Positions 11,700-25,736 of a DNA stretch of 64,000 bases are shown piece by piece (position 1 is the stretch's first letter; each line of letters starts with the position of its first letter). The translations under genes were made by a program, and so were the position numbers. The stretch is from Mytilus galloprovincialis (taxonomy: Eukaryota; Mollusca; Bivalvia; Mytilida; Mytilidae). The notes beneath the pieces are model-generated. The model had not been told where the DNA came from. It ran no database searches and saw nothing but the letters and a program-made list of their open reading frames with translations. Where the stretch lies: positions 36,732,321 through 36,796,320 of the forward strand of contig NC_134851.1 in NCBI RefSeq assembly GCF_965363235.1, given 5' to 3'.

Positions 11700-14690
11700 T
11701 TTATCACATGGACACATTCCCCATTTATCTTTCAATTTTTACAGTTGTTTGTAGTTATCTTGTTAACTATATAAGCTATCTTGAAAGTGTAAACGGGATA
11801 AATTCAAGATCCATCTACTCCAAAATTTCATAAAATCTGACAGCCTGAGATATTCCCCATAAAATGCAGGTATCTTTGCTGTTTTGCAAAAAATATAGGA
11901 GCTTGGGAAAAAAATTTAAGTTAAAAATTGACCAGAAACAAAAAGAATAACTTGCACACAGGCTATCTTTAAGTTTCTCACGAGGTAAGTTATACAGGCA
12001 GTGGTATAAATGTTTTGAGGGTGTATTTAGGTGAAATTCTAAAAAAAAATCAAGATATTAAAATTGATACTATAAGTCGGAAGAGCATTTGTAAAGGAAC
12101 AAATTAAGCTAAAAATATTCATAGGTCATGGAGTTCCTTTTAGAAATATGTTATTTTTTAAAAGAAGAGGAAAAGGCTGACTCGGACTTTTACCTTATAT
12201 TTGCATTGTTATTATTTGGGTCCCAAATAAAAAAAATGAAGAATCTGCTTAAATTTCGGCAAATGACCTTTTAAAAGCTATTAAGTCTTATATGAAAAGA
12301 TAAATGGGGCAAAAATTTTAAACTTGTATAGTATGGAAAAATACCAAGGAATCCGAACATTTGACACAAATCCAAAACCTCAACTAAGGACATCAGTCCT
12401 TAAGAAGAAAGAAGAACTGTTAGAATCCGTAATTGCATATAGATGTCTTGTTGTATTAAATTAAAGTCTGACGTCAATCTATATCCTTTGCCTCATTGAC
12501 ATGATTCAGTGACTGCATTTGCTTTCCATTTTGCAAAATCATCATGGTAAAAATAAGGCTGTCTGATGGAGAGGGAAGGTCTAAGTAGCTGACCGATAAT
12601 TCTTGTCATACGATAAACACAATAATAAATATGAAACTCTAACAAAGTAACGATAACGAAATCTTGCAAAGAATGCTATGTAAAAATCTACAGACAAAAG
12701 AAAAAAAAAGAGAAAAAAATCAGCTACAGGGCAGTAAATGTAAGAAAACTTGGTATAACTCCATACTCAATAGATCGGTACATACAATGATCTTACTATA
12801 GGGTCGATAAAGATAATATAAAAAAGAAATTTTGGTCGTGTGGTAGCAGGCCATACAAAAGACTTTCAAGACTTAAAAAAATAGATGAGTATGAAGCCCG
12901 CCTCTGGTGCTGGATTATGTCGCCGTGTTGAAGACCCATTATTTGGTAGACTTGGGCTAAGCTCCTTGCCCACGGGTTGTTGTCTCTTTGACACATTTTC
13001 CATTTCCATTATAAATACAGTTATGTTATAAATTGTCTGTTTTTTGGATGTTTTTAAAACGGAGGCACACTCATCAATTTAACAAATATATTAACATTTT
13101 AATGATATTTTCAATATACACAGACAACTATAGAGGAAAAGATACATCAAAGCTACATCAAACAAAGCTTAATCCAATAAACACCAATAAAAAATGTTAA
13201 ACAAATCAATCCACAGAGCACAAACGCATAGTTCGATAAAAAATACTAGATAGGATATAACCACTGTGTCTAACCACACCGGCAAAAAATGTTTGGACTC
13301 GATGGTATCTAGCATCCGGCACGGTGACGGAACATCAGTAGACAGAGAAAAAGGTAGGTTTCTGCTAAAAAAAAATTATGATATCAAAGTATATACCTTC
13401 ATATACAACAATTTTCTAATGTTTTCTACAACCGTTCTAGATTAACGGAGAAATAAGTAAAAATGCACGTCAAAATGACGAATTGAGTGAACCTTGCTTC
13501 GAGTTTGTTTATTTTCTCGTTAAATTGTTTAAATTGTAGGGAAAGAATCGTACGGAAAGATAGATACTGACAAGGAGATTGCAAAACTAGTCACTTTGAG
13601 CAGCTGAATACTTACATTTCTGTGTATGGAACGATGGGCCATGTCAAAATGGAACTAACCGGTTTGTCAATGTTGTTTACTACACAATCACCTGGTTTTG
13701 TCTATGTATCACCCGGTTTTTTCCGTTTTGTTTTTTAAACCAATATTTTTTGAAAAGCAACTTTAACACGGATCTGAACACTTTCTATCGAAAGAATTTC
13801 AATGATATATGTTATTGTAAAATAAACCTGTCGTGTTAATAAAATTGAGAATGGAAATGGGGAATGTGCCAAAGAGACAACAACCCGACCATAGAACAGA
13901 CAACAGCAGAAGGTCACCAACAGTTCTTCAATGCAGCGAGAAATTCCCGCACCCGGAGGAATTTATTTATATTTTAAATGGACACTTTTCGACATAGCTA
14001 GGTAATACACATTTTTCTATCGCTAGGTGTATCCCTTATTGCGCTTATCTTCGAACTTAGTTTAAATGGAATATATATAATTAATAGCATGTAGTAATGT
14101 CTATACTAGTATGTAAAGATGTAAAAATAAGAGGATGTGATATGGAACAGTCAAGCATAAGTTCGTTAGACATTTTAAAACAGACATATGATTGTGGATA
14201 AGGTTTGTTAGATGTAGCCCAGTAATTTTACAGGAGATAATTTATGGTAAAAAAATATTGGGAGACGACGGACGACTGGGGCCTCCATTTGCATGTACAT
14301 AGCGCCACAGTTCCAGGATATTCCACACTCCGGCACCGGAGTCTTTCTCGTTCCAGTAAGAAGAAGTGATGAAAAAAGCTCACTTTTCCCGTTAGGCCAG
14401 GTGAGCAAAATTAAACCAACTTTGATTGTGTACGCGTAATTTCTTTTCACCCTGTTTTTATTCCGGGTAACTGTTTTTTCACGGGAGAATATTCAATTTG
14501 GATGTAAATACAATGTAGTGTGAACGCGTTGATCTTATATAATTGTTTTGGTTATAATAGACCAGTTTATTGTTTACATGATTGAATTAATAGGTTAAAA
14601 TTAGAAAAGTTTTCAAGAAACCAGTTTGTTAATATACTTTCAAAGTGATTATTAATAGATATTGACATAGACAAACTTTGGTAATCCAGT
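11700..14690. other. Intergenic DNA with repeat fragments, no gene recognised
   Basis: Contains two degenerate copies of a second mussel repeat (signature 'gagaatggaaatggggaatgtg..caaagagacaacaaccc') at about 12900-13015 (minus) and 13845-13975 (plus). A further repeat near 14330-14410 carries inverted 'gctcac..ccagg/cctgg' words. No splice-bounded coding exon was found. Confidence 0.4.
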
Positions 14691-14702
14691 ATATATGAAT
14701 AT

Positions 14703-17230
14703 TACAAGACAAGACAAGACAAGACAAGACTTTATTTAAGTATCACCTCTCGTTACATATAAAATATACAGCTTTCTAAAAAACAAGTTACCAACAAGAG
14801 CCACTCTATAAAGAGTTATGAGAGACTATAAAACAATGTTTCTTAAACTATAATACAAATACAAGTCAACTATCATGAGTATAAAATACATTTTCGCTTT
14901 ATTAAAATTTCATAGCAGATTTGGCAGTATAAAATACCATATTTTCATTTGTAAAAGAAATGTAAATTTTTCATTATCAGACATAAGTAAAAAATGATCA
15001 TCAACAATACTAGCATGGTGAAAAATAACATTACGAATATCTGCATATACAGGACAGTTAGCAAAACATATTTTTCAACCCCATCGTCATCAGTACAGTT
15101 AAAACATAATCTATTTTCAATATCAATATTTTCATAACGACCAGTTTCAATTGTGATGGGTGCTACACCACATCTAAATTTTGCTAAAGCACTCCTGTAT
15201 CTACCTGGTATATTAAAAATCAAATAATTTTCTACGCCATATACATTTTTGAACATTCTATATGTACGTAATTTATTTTTATCATCTGACATAATCTTGT
15301 CATTCCATTCTTCCTTAAATTTTTCAAAACATACATTTTCAATATTCTTAATTAAATTCTTGTTCAAAATAGCACCCAATGCACAAATATTCCATATCAA
15401 GTTCTTGGAACTTATTTTTTACTCTAAAATGCCATGTTTTTACTTTTTTACATGTGTTACCCCATATATACACTTTTTTTATTTACTCTATCATCATTCA
15501 TTTTCTTAAAACGTGTCCCGTTTCTAAGAACACTAGTCCACATCCAGCCCATGCCAGCATACAAAGACATATTAGGTGTGTATTTATCTACACCCATGAA
15601 AAAACGCATGGCTCCATTTTTAATACTATTTATACATGAAAAATCACGTGTTCCCCATATATATAGAGGAATCATAATCTATATACTACAGACCATACAA
15701 GTGTATCAAATAATTGTATAAATGTATAATATTGAAAACCACCGTTAGCCTTACATTTAGATATCAACAGACCCAAAGATCAACTAGCGGCTTTAGCAAC
15801 TGTTTTTTTCCATATTATCAATAGCTTAAATGCTCAGTAAATAATAAACCTAAAGATGTGTATTGGGAAACATTATCAATATTGTTACCATTAAACAAAA
15901 ATGAAAAAAATGATCTCATTTAGACTGTGTTCTAAAATGTACTATTTTAGATTTTTCTAAATTAACACTAAGGTCATTAGTACAACACCATATATTCAAA
16001 ACATCTACTATTTTTTTGTAACATTTTTTTGTAAATCAATCTAATTCTCAGTGATAAAAACAAGATCATCTGCATATAAAAACATGCTAATTTTATCGTT
16101 TTCAATGTCTATACCTATGTTCAATTTCTTAACCTCATCAACAAGATCATTTATATAAATATTAAATGACAAAGGCGAAAGGATACACCCTTGTTTTAGA
16201 CCACAATTTAAATCGAACCAATCTGTTAAGTTACCATTTACTTTAACACAAGACTACATTATTATAAAGAGAATAAAGTGATTTTAACATTTTTGAACTA
16301 ATACCAATTGTTTTTAATTTTACAAAATAATTAATTTCTATTTATCCAATCGTAAGCTTTTTTTTAAGTCAATGAACAAATGATGAATGCCACATATGAT
16401 TCTTTACGAAGCTTTCTAGTTTCTATAATAGTAGACAGTGTACTTAAATGGTCGACAGTACTATGACCTTTTCTAAAACCGTTTTGTTCGTCCCATAGGA
16501 AGTCAATATCATCAAGCTTATATGTTAGTCGTGAGTTCAATACTCCACAGTACAGTTTGTAGGAAAATTGTGCCAAAGTTATACCACGGTACGACAATAG
16601 ATCCCTCGGATCTGATGTTGGGCTTTTTGGAATAGGCGTTATAATCCCTTTTGACCACATTATTGAAACTTTTCCAGGGTCAAAACTAATATTGAAAACT
16701 CTAGTTAGTGTATTTAACATAGTTTGCTTCTTGTACAATTTAACTGGTATTTCGTCATATCCAGGTGATTTACCATTTTTGGATCTTTTTTTAACATTTA
16801 AAATACTTCTTCCACAGATATTTCACAATCTAACATATTATCATATAAAACACCAACATCATTTTCACATATATTTACATCACTATCATCATTTCTATTA
16901 AACATATTAGAGAAATCATACTTCAATTTATTTAAAACTTCATCTTTATCACTAGAAATTTGACCATTATCTTATTTTACTTCCATGGGACTATAATTTT
17001 GGCGCTCACAACCTACACCATTTTTTTTCTATTTTTGCCAAAATTGTTTTGGATTTTCACTGAAATTACTCAATTCTTCCTGCATTGAGTACCAATATTG
17101 TCGTCGTTTTGCCTTTGAGCCGCTTTATCAAATAGTTTCCTTTTTCTGATTTCGAATATTACACTTATTCCATATTTTTTCGGATGCACGAACGCCGTTC
17201 CATAATTCAGTTAGCTCCTCACTCCACCAT
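14703..17230 (-). mobile_element. Degenerate LINE retrotransposon, minus strand
   Basis: From right to left: a reverse transcriptase segment at about 16738-16364 containing IITPIPKS, SYRGITL, and WDEQNGFRKGHSTVDHL. This is followed by the C-terminal region at about 15400-14945 with RSALAKFRCGVAPI, ETGRY, and a Cys motif near RLCFNC. The 3' end is 'cttaaataaag' followed by a TCTTG microsatellite tail (on the plus strand ACAAG x5 at 14703-14730). Several stops and frameshifts break the frame between these blocks, so it is not active. The C-terminal Cys motif and the microsatellite tail resemble the 3' element at 3790-4545. Confidence 0.85.
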
Positions 17231-17289
17231 TAATACAACGTGTTAGTGTTTTATTCAAATACAAGGAAACATGACTATATTCTGGCGCC

Positions 17290-18200
17290 CAACGTAGATT
17301 TCATCTGTGTTATCAACGATCAACGATTTTCATTACATGTGGAGGGATCTCCGTTATTACATAATAAACATTAGTCACAGAAGTTGTACGTCACTGGTTG
17401 ACATACGTATATTAAACTTTTTGTTTATATCCGGAAGTCAAGAATTGGATGTCTACAACACATGGATTTTCAGTGAAAATATTTTGCAGTTTTATGGTAA
17501 CTATGATCACTGTCATTGTTCACTGTTGAGTTTGTTTGTTGTTTGTTCTATACATGATCATACATGTGTACATATACTATATGTCATATATACACATGAT
17601 ACACTGATATAGCTTTTAACTTTAAATTTTTAAAAATCGAACTTTAATAAAAAAAAAAAAAAAAATGATTTTTTTCGTTTGAAATTTTACGATTTGGTTT
17701 AACTGATATAGTTGTTACATACAGCTAGTGTGCAATAGTGATAATTGTATATAGACATTTATATATGATGTGTTTGTAGTTGTACTTTTGTACAGCTGAA
17801 ACTGACTTTGTACATGCACACATACACTTAGGGTGTACATTTAAAATATGTTTACACACTTTACAAGTTAAACTTAGTCTTGATATACATTATAAAGTCA
17901 AAAATGAATACACTCATGCTTGATTGTACAAAAGGTAGCTATTACATACGCAGTTACAGTAACTGTTACTTGTTTTCTTGTGCAGATTTACTAACATACA
18001 CATAGCATACCTAGTACCTTATAGTGGGTACTTGAACTCTATTTGTGTTAAATGTGGTATAGTATATTATATTATCACTGTGCATTTATATTGACTTTTG
18101 TGTTTTGATACTTAGTGTACATTGTGTTTATGTTGAATATTTGTATATTGTTTCATTATTGTATATCATATTGATATAACTCAAATTGTGAATTGAAATA
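17290..18200. other. AT-rich spacer, no gene recognised
   Basis: Rich in TA/TG words ('tacatgtacatat') and an A-tract near 17647-17666. A 101-codon frame at 17307-17612 has no recognisable similarity and no gene context. Confidence 0.4.
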
Positions 18201-18205
18201 TACAC

Positions 18206-19880
18206 ATGGAAAAAAGTATTGCAACACCTTGATTTTTTAAAACTTGAAAAATCAGTCTCTTATTTTGGATGGAATATGATAAAATATTTGTAAAATAATA
18301 TTGAAACGGAGTTAATGATAACATTGGCTTTAAAACGAACAAAAAATGTATGAAAAAAAGAAACTTTATCTAACCAAAATTTTTATAACAAAATGAAGTC
18401 TTCTTTGTACAAAAAAAAAATGCATTTTACAACTTTTACTGTCACCAGCCCAGTAGCCAGTACTTCGGTACTGGCATGAAAATACGGATTTTTTGTGTTA
18501 TTAAATTTGCTGTTACAAAATATTAGAAATTATTATAAATTAAGGAATGTATCTCCCTCATGCAAAGCTCTGATTCCTTTCATGGATTTGGCTATACTTT
18601 TTGGACCTTTTGGATTATAGCTCTTCATCTTTTATATAAGCTTTGGATTTCAAATATTTTGGTCACGAGCATCACTGAAGAGACATGTATTGTCGAAATG
18701 CGCATCTGGTGCAAGAAAATTGGTACCGTTAATTTTATTACTGTAGTCGAACTTTACAATGTCAGACATTTCAAAATTAATCTTTAGATGATTGTTCACA
18801 TCATGGTTGATCGTTATACGCCAAAGAATTAGTACTTTGTGCATAGCCTCCATTCAAACGGATAACCGCATGGTTTAAACGATGATGACTGATGTGCTCA
18901 TATTTTGACTATTATATTTATTGTGTCTGTTTATTTATCGCATCAATGTAAAAATATCGGAAATTGATGAGACTGTCATTAAAGTGAGAGGGTTAGCGCT
19001 ATAGAACCAGGTTTAATCCACCATTTTCTACATTTGAAAATGCATGTACCAAGTCAGGAATATGACAGTTCTTGTCCATTCGTTTTTGATGCGTTTTGTT
19101 ATTTGATTTTGCCATGTGATTATGGACTTTCCCAATTGATCTTCCTCTAAGTTCAGTATTTTTGTGATTTTACTTTTTAATGTCTTCTGATTCCTGCCAT
19201 AAGTCGACTAATTTGTTGCTAAGCTAGCAGCAACCATTCTTGACGAAGAGTATTGTTTATTTCATGACTTGTTTGGACTGGGGCGTCCTTTCATGCACTT
19301 TACTCCCAATAATGTCCCATATATGCTCAATATGGTTTAAATTTGGGCTACGATTGGGCCAAGGAAGATAGACCGAATTCCATTGGAACAATGGATCTTC
19401 CTCCACGACGCTAATTTCCAACTTTTGCGAACCCTGCACTATATTGGATACGGGCATCTGTGTGGCTGTTCGTAGGCAAAGGTCCCCGAAATGTTTTATC
19501 GCACGATAACCAGTAGCGATGAGGCGATCTCGAACAGTTCTTGTTTAAAGGCTCCTGCATGGTCATCATTCTCTATTGTTTGCAATTGGTTTCCTTCATT
19601 ATGCTTTATTTTCCCTAGCAGATGTTATAGGGGGTCTTTTTGACCTCTGAAGGTCTTTAGCATCGTTTCTTGCCTGATTTTTATTCTCAAAACTACTTAT
19701 AGTGTTATGGTGATGACCAACAATACGTGCAATTATCACAGCGACATACCTACTTCACTCATGTTGGATATCTGTCATCTTGCTGCAGTTATGAGTTGTG
19801 GATGACCAATTACAAGGTGTCAATAACATAAATTTATAAACTTGGTTATTTTAAGTGTTGAAAACAATGAGGATAAAAAC
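18206..19880 (-). pseudogene. Tc1/mariner-like transposon remnant
   Basis: The left boundary 'gaaaaaagtattgcaacacc' is typical of Tc1-family terminal repeats. On the minus strand, 19457-19257 encodes the end of a Tc1 transposase catalytic region, with LPWPNRSPNLNHIEHIWD (the family has PWP.xSPDLNPIEhxWD, the last catalytic acid being the E). The rest is fragmentary with stops, and a 300-bp foreign repeat (18885-19180) splits it. A matching right terminal repeat was not found. Confidence 0.7.
18885..19180. repeat. 300-bp direct repeat, copy 1
   Basis: Highly similar to 19905-20205. Both carry 'agtgagagggttagcgctat', 'accaggtttaatccaccatt', 'caggaatatgacagttcttg' and 'gtgattatggactttcc'. Copy spacing is about 1.02 kb. 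No open frame. Confidence 0.85.
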
Positions 19881-19904
19881 ATTTTCCTTTTAAAATTGTT
19901 ACAC

Positions 19905-20205
19905 GATGATGACTGCTGTACTCATATTTTGACTGTTTTATTTATTATGTTTGTTTTGTTCACGCATCATTGTAAATATAACGGAATTTGACGAGACTGT
20001 CATCAAAGTGAGAGGGTTAGCGCTATGAAACCAGGTTTAATCCATCATTTTCTACATTTGAAAATGTCTGTACCAAGTCAGGAATATGACAGTTCTTGTC
20101 CATTCGTTTTTTATGTGTTTTGTCATGTGATTTTGCCATGTGATTATGGACTTTCCAATTAGATTTTCCTCTGAGTTCAGTATTTTTGTGATTTAACTTT
20201 TTGTT
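19905..20205. repeat. 300-bp direct repeat, copy 2
   Basis: Second copy of the 18885-19180 repeat in the same orientation. It lies just left of the Ty3/gypsy remnant. Either a dispersed mussel repeat present twice or long terminal sequence of an element; the data do not decide. Confidence 0.8.
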
Positions 20206-20319
20206 TGTCTTTTATTTATTGATTTGTTTTATTGGCTTAAGTTAGATTGTCTTTAAGTACTTGACATATCTTTATTTCACACTAGTTATACTTGGATTTA
20301 TACTACATGATCATGTCAA

Positions 20320-22860
20320 AAGAAAATGCAATATCATCTGAGGATTTCACACTCTTGTAATTACTCAAGAACGAAGTAAAAGAGGAGATGTTGTTCAAAG
20401 ATTAAAAAAGTGGATGAAAGAATTTTTAGTCACTAGTGAAGAAATAGTAACACCGAAAAAAGAACCAAAAGAGAAGGACACATCTAAAACCAAGGAAACT
20501 GTCACACATACTTAGACATGTTAGATGAGAGATCCACCAAAGAATCAACGTTTTCAGGATCCAACAGCAAGGATGAAGCCACTTATGCCTTTTTGAGATA
20601 TAAAGTTTGTGGACTCATGGACACGATAAAGATAACATCAACTATGCTGTACGCAAGTCACTCAAAGAAGAAGCAGGAACTATTGCTATGCACCTTGGTC
20701 CAAAGGCCAGTCTACCAGATATTATACTAGTACACAAGTTGGACACATTTAAGGAGATGAAGAAAAGAAAGAAGACCTACTTACTCTGTTCTACAGAGTC
20801 AGACAAGGTGATGAAAGTGTAACTAAATGGAGTTGCAGATTAGAAGATATTATTGGGAAAGCAATTGAAAAGGGAATGATACAACACAAGGATGCCAAAG
20901 CTGCAGCAATATCAGGACCTATCAACAATTCATCTGAATTTGAAGAAGTGAAAGGACTTATTCAAAAACTCACCACAAGGTTTGATAGAATGGAGACCAA
21001 TTATAGAGGACGAGGCAGACACTATAATAACTACAGAGGTGAGAACCGATATAACAGACGACAACAAAAATGGCAAGACTGATCTAAACTACAAGCTTCA
21101 TCAGCCAACTAGGATGAACGGAGATGTTTTAGAAGTAGGAAACCAGGTCACTTAAAGTTGGGACGTATTGAGAAATTGGAATAAGACGGACAACCTTTCA
21201 GCGTCAAGAAGACTATGGAGCAGAACCATCAATAGACTTATGTACACCATGAACAACATCATGTCCTAACAGTTTACCACCAGGATGGAAAAGAGAAAAG
21301 AAAATCTACGTATGGAAAGCCAATAGAAACTGAAGTTGTAATCTATGGAAAAACAGTGAAAACTTTACTTGACACAGGATCAACAGTGTCTACTATCAGT
21401 CATACATATTACCGCAACAACCTAGCAGATATACCTTTATTACACATCAACGAGCTACTTGATATCTAGAAACTAAAATTACACTACCACATCAGAACAG
21501 CACTTATTTATGCTTGCTGTTAGTGATACCGGATAGCAACTATAACAATCATATACCATTGCGTCTTGGAACTAACACTCTTCAACCAATCATGGAGTCA
21601 TTGAAAGATCAACATGGGACAAGATTTTTACAGTCATGCAACTTAACAACACCTTGGTACTTGACTTTTCGAGCCATCACACTTAGAGAAAAGGAACTTA
21701 AATTAGCTGCAATAACAACGCATTAATTATAGACAGAAATGCTGTGAACAAACATGTTACCATCAAACCAATTTCAACCATAAAGATAGAAAGATACACT
21801 GATAAAGAAATATCACACAATACAACTGTTACACTCATCTGAACTTCAACCGAACTGGAAAGATTTAGAAATATATGGAACCTATATTTTTTTTTATTAT
21901 AGATACAAAAACAACGGAAAGATAGACATTCAGATTGCTAATGTTACCCCAAGGACTATAACCATCCGACTAAAAGCTAATTTATGTGCAATACAACCAG
22001 ATAACATTGAACAACAACCAAAAACACTTCATCAACATCATCAATACTTGAACAAGTGGAAATTACAGAAAGGTGACTTAATCGAACTAGAAAGAGGGAT
22101 ATATTTCATCATATCATTTGAAGATATATTTGCCAAGAATGATGTTTAATACCACATTGATTTCATTGATAACAGACCATTCAAGCAACGATATAGACGA
22201 ACTCCACCAGCTATGTACGATGATGTCAAGTCAAATTTCCGACAACTATTGTCAAATGGTACCATCAGACCATCACCTACGCATATATTGTGGTACGTCA
22301 GAAGAATTGGAAACCGAAATTGTGCGTGGATTATCGCCAATTGAACAACTTAATAATAAGAGACAGCTATGTTTTGCCGAAAATAGAAGATCTGCTTGAT
22401 TCACTAGCTGGAAGTACATTTTTTACCTGCGTAGACACGAAAAGTGGATATCATCAGGTGGAGATCATGGAAAAGCAAAAAGAAAGTACTGCATTTACAG
22501 TTGGTTCTCTAGGATTCTTTGAATACAACCGTGTGTCATTTGGGTTGACCGCACAAACTGGAATTTCTGGCATTAAAGTGAGCAGTAAGCGACAAGTTCA
22601 AAAATTATTTATATGGAAGCAACTTCACAGTAATTACAGATTACAACCCTATGACCTTGTGCTTACAAGTCAACAGAAAAACTTGAAGCCACTGGACACA
22701 GATGATTGGCCGCTTTAGCCACATTCAACTTAGTTTACCGTCCAGGAAAGAAGAATGGTGATGCAGATGGACTTAGTCGTATACCACAACTAACTGATAA
22801 AGATTCTACCAACAGAGAGACTATCTCCATATAATCTGTGAAAACCATCTGTAATTCTAT
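20320..22860 (+). pseudogene. Ty3/gypsy-type LTR retrotransposon remnant with internal deletion
   Basis: Plus-strand blocks in the expected order, broken by stops and frameshifts. A gag-like region at about 20320-21085 ends in a basic RGRGRHYNNYRGENRYNRR tail. A retropepsin motif LLDTGSTVSTIS lies near 21365-21400. Reverse transcriptase lies at about 22170-22560, with KLCVDYRQLN, LLDSLAGSTFF, DTKSGYHQVEI and LGFFEYNRVSFGL. Directly after this the frame jumps to a segment near 22720-22790 reading VYRPGKKNGDADGLSR, which belongs to the end of RNase H. The YxDD half of reverse transcriptase and most of RNase H are therefore deleted. No integrase, envelope or clear LTR pair is seen. It is a dead copy. 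Confidence 0.85.
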
Positions 22861-22869
22861 TCTTCCAGG

Positions 22870-24840
22870 AGCATACATTGACAGTCTTGCTGTTAACCTA
22901 GCTGTTATAGCATATCATTCCTTTTCAACAACTCTCGACACCGACTAATTACACCTACAGTTTACTGGTAAAATAGAGGGGTCGTCTCAAAAACAAAAAC
23001 ATGATTATCATTACATATACATATTCGATTTTGGCGTGCGTTTATATTCTGTCTTGACCATAAAGATACAGAAGATATATCAAACTGATAAGTAAATAAA
23101 TACATTTCTTAGTAATATAATATTTTTATTGCATATATTTACACGGTATTTGACGTATAATTTGTAAAAAAAAATACTGCAAATCATTCCGCATCCTGAT
23201 CAGCTAGTTTTTTCTTCAATTCTATAGATTATGTGAGTCTTCTATGAAAGACCTGCCGCATGCCAATAACGATTAATTCGTTTCTGTACAAAAGTGTTTA
23301 TAAAACTATCGAAATTTATGAAACATAATAACTGGACTGTCCGTCAGTTAGAGACTTGTAAATACGGTCGAGTTGGTGTTTTTCAGCCGATCTTCCCCTT
23401 ACCTGATGTACATATTCAATTTTGGGAAGAGGGATAAAAGTTTAAACATGTTGATGCCAAAGGTCGAAGGAAAAGTTCACATCGCTTTTTTTATCAACGA
23501 GGGACTAGGCCGCTTTAAGATACCTTGTTTTTCCTTCATGAATTGGGGGAAATGTCAGGTAACACCATTTAAGCAGTACACATCTGCGTATGGAATTTAT
23601 ATTACAATTTGTTAGTTACTACAGAGCTTGTTGTCATTGCAAAGTCTTTCTGGACAGTGCTAAACAGGGGTTTGGAGTCCCAAAACTTACATTATCCTTC
23701 ATTCAATTATATATGGTCGTCCTAACGATCGGATTGACCGATATGGTTGTCCGTGTACCGAAAAACAACATACATTGTCCATTTGTTGTAGAGTCCTTCC
23801 AACGTTCTCGAAATTATCTTTGGGTTTCTTACAAGAAGGGGAAATTGCTTAGCACTACAGTTGTACGGGGTCCGTGTTGATAACATATCGTTCGTTTTAG
23901 ATGTTATACTGTGATCGCTATATTTATTTTGTTTGGTTGTCACTTGGTCAGAAATTGTTTCTCTATTGCCCTTTTCCTAGAAATAGCTTTTCTTTTGTAA
24001 TTTTATCTATTTTTCGTACTTATGATTGTTGGTTTTTTTACTTTAAACTCTGACCATAAATAAGGGAAGTTTTGGATCCAATTAGGTCAGTAAAACCCAG
24101 AAGCACTTTTTGAGCGCATCAACCAAGTCCTGAATATCTTGGTAATTTGTACGTCTTTGGCACAGGATAATTTTTAGTTAATGATGTGACATTTTTACAT
24201 TATGTTTCGCCTTCATATTTGATTCCTTTTTAGTAATCAACTATCGCTGGTTTTTTGTTTAGCCGTTAGCCGGAATTTTTTTTTAAAAAGAAGTAGAAAA
24301 TGTGAAATTTGATTGATTTGAAAAAATCCCATAAAATCTAACTTGAGGAAAACTCAAATTCAAATTTTGCATTTCAAATTTCTTATGGAAATTAACATTG
24401 GAAAGGGAGATTACTCCCGCAAAAATGAGTCTTTTTTGTAAATTTTTCGTTGATTTTCTTAAAATTCTTGTAAAATATGGTACTTTGATGGGGTTATAAG
24501 TTCGTATTTGACTATATTATATAATCTTCTGCTCATGAAATGTACAAAACCAAAGTGTTATGTGTATTTTTTTTGCACATTTTTTATTTAAGAAATTGCA
24601 AATTTATGGCTTTGTGACCATTTTAAAAAAATAAAGTGAATATTTGGTATTGTTTATATCTGTAAATTATATGTGTTCAACATCTACCTTGTTAAAAGAA
24701 ACTTTAAACCAAAAAAAGAAGAGCAAATATATGCTTAATTAGTTGTATTCAATTTGAGTATAATTTTGTATCAATTTTTATTGAAATTTCTGCCTTTTTT
24801 TGCAGAGTTATCTCCCATATCAATGCAAATCTCCATAGGA
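22870..24840. other. Unclassified intergenic DNA
   Basis: Frames of 80-96 codons at 23373-23615 and 23590-23880 show no recognisable similarity, overlap one another and lack splice or promoter context. The stretch is probably old repeat sequence. Confidence 0.35.
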
Positions 24841-24845
24841 ATTAA

Positions 24846-24965
24846 GAAATAATTGATGCAAGCTATACTTTTTTTGTAGTTTTAACATGGGTAGACATTA
24901 TAGTCGTGATTATTTTTGCTCGAGCGATAGTGAGTATATAAAGTATAGCTTGCATCAATTATTTC
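24846..24965. repeat. Foldback element with perfect 25-bp arms
   Basis: The left arm at 24846-24870 (gaaataattgatgcaagctatactt) is the exact reverse complement of 24941-24965, around a 70-bp loop. Confidence 0.8.
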
Positions 24966-25478
24966 GATTCTGATCAGGACAATTAAAGTAATTTTTATTT
25001 TCGATGTGTATTAGTGTAGAGGGTTTGTGTAGGCTCTTCCATGAACCTCCCGTTTTTGTTTGTAAACAAGCAAACGATTGTGATTTGCCAGAGGGATAAC
25101 TTTTTAACAGCCAGCAAGAACAGTTGTCGTATCTAGGTCAAATATGTCAATTTCGAGTTGCAACACATTACAGTCATAATAAATGAATTAGTAACAACAT
25201 GTGCATCATATAAAAGTTTGAAAGTGTTTTAAGTTATAATAAATGTTTGCAAATTTGATAAAATTCATTATTCTTCAGTAGCCAATATAAGCATGTACAA
25301 ACTAATTTTATTGGATTTTGAGCATGGGTTTATACATAAAGCAAAAGAAGCACGTCATATTAGAATTTTAAATAATTATTTTTTAGTTTTCCTCAAGTTA
25401 GATTTTATGGGACTTTTTCTGTGTATATTTGGGGTATAATACTAAAGATTTTAACATAGGAGATAACTGTATTGTATT

Positions 25479-25610
25479 TTAAGCTTCGTCTCCGTAAAAC
25501 GTAGATTTTACTGTCGCAAATTGAGTTTACCTAGCGACGCGGAGCGGTGATAGGTAAACGGATATTTGCGAAAGTAAAATCAAGTTTTACGAAGGCCAAG
25601 CTTAAGATAC
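25479..25610. repeat. Foldback element
   Basis: Imperfect inverted repeat: 'ttaagcttcgtctccgtaaaac..agattttac' on the left against 'gtaaaatcaagttttacgaaggccaagcttaa' on the right. The loop carries 'agcgacgcggagcggt', more GC-rich than the surroundings. Confidence 0.7.
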
Positions 25611-25736
25611 AAAACATCTATCTCAATTCTAATGCCACATATTAAAATAAATGTCATTTAATAAATATTTTGGCTTAATTTAATATAATGTACACTGGTT
25701 TCACATTTCATTTGTTCGCATTTTTACACCTTGTTT

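Noticed and set aside
15249-15721. Plus-strand frames rich in Phe/Ile
   Set aside because: Antisense shadows of the minus-strand LINE at 14703-17230.
23373-23880. Overlapping plus-strand frames of 80 and 96 codons
   Set aside because: No recognisable family, overlapping frames, no splice context; likely chance frames in old repeat sequence.
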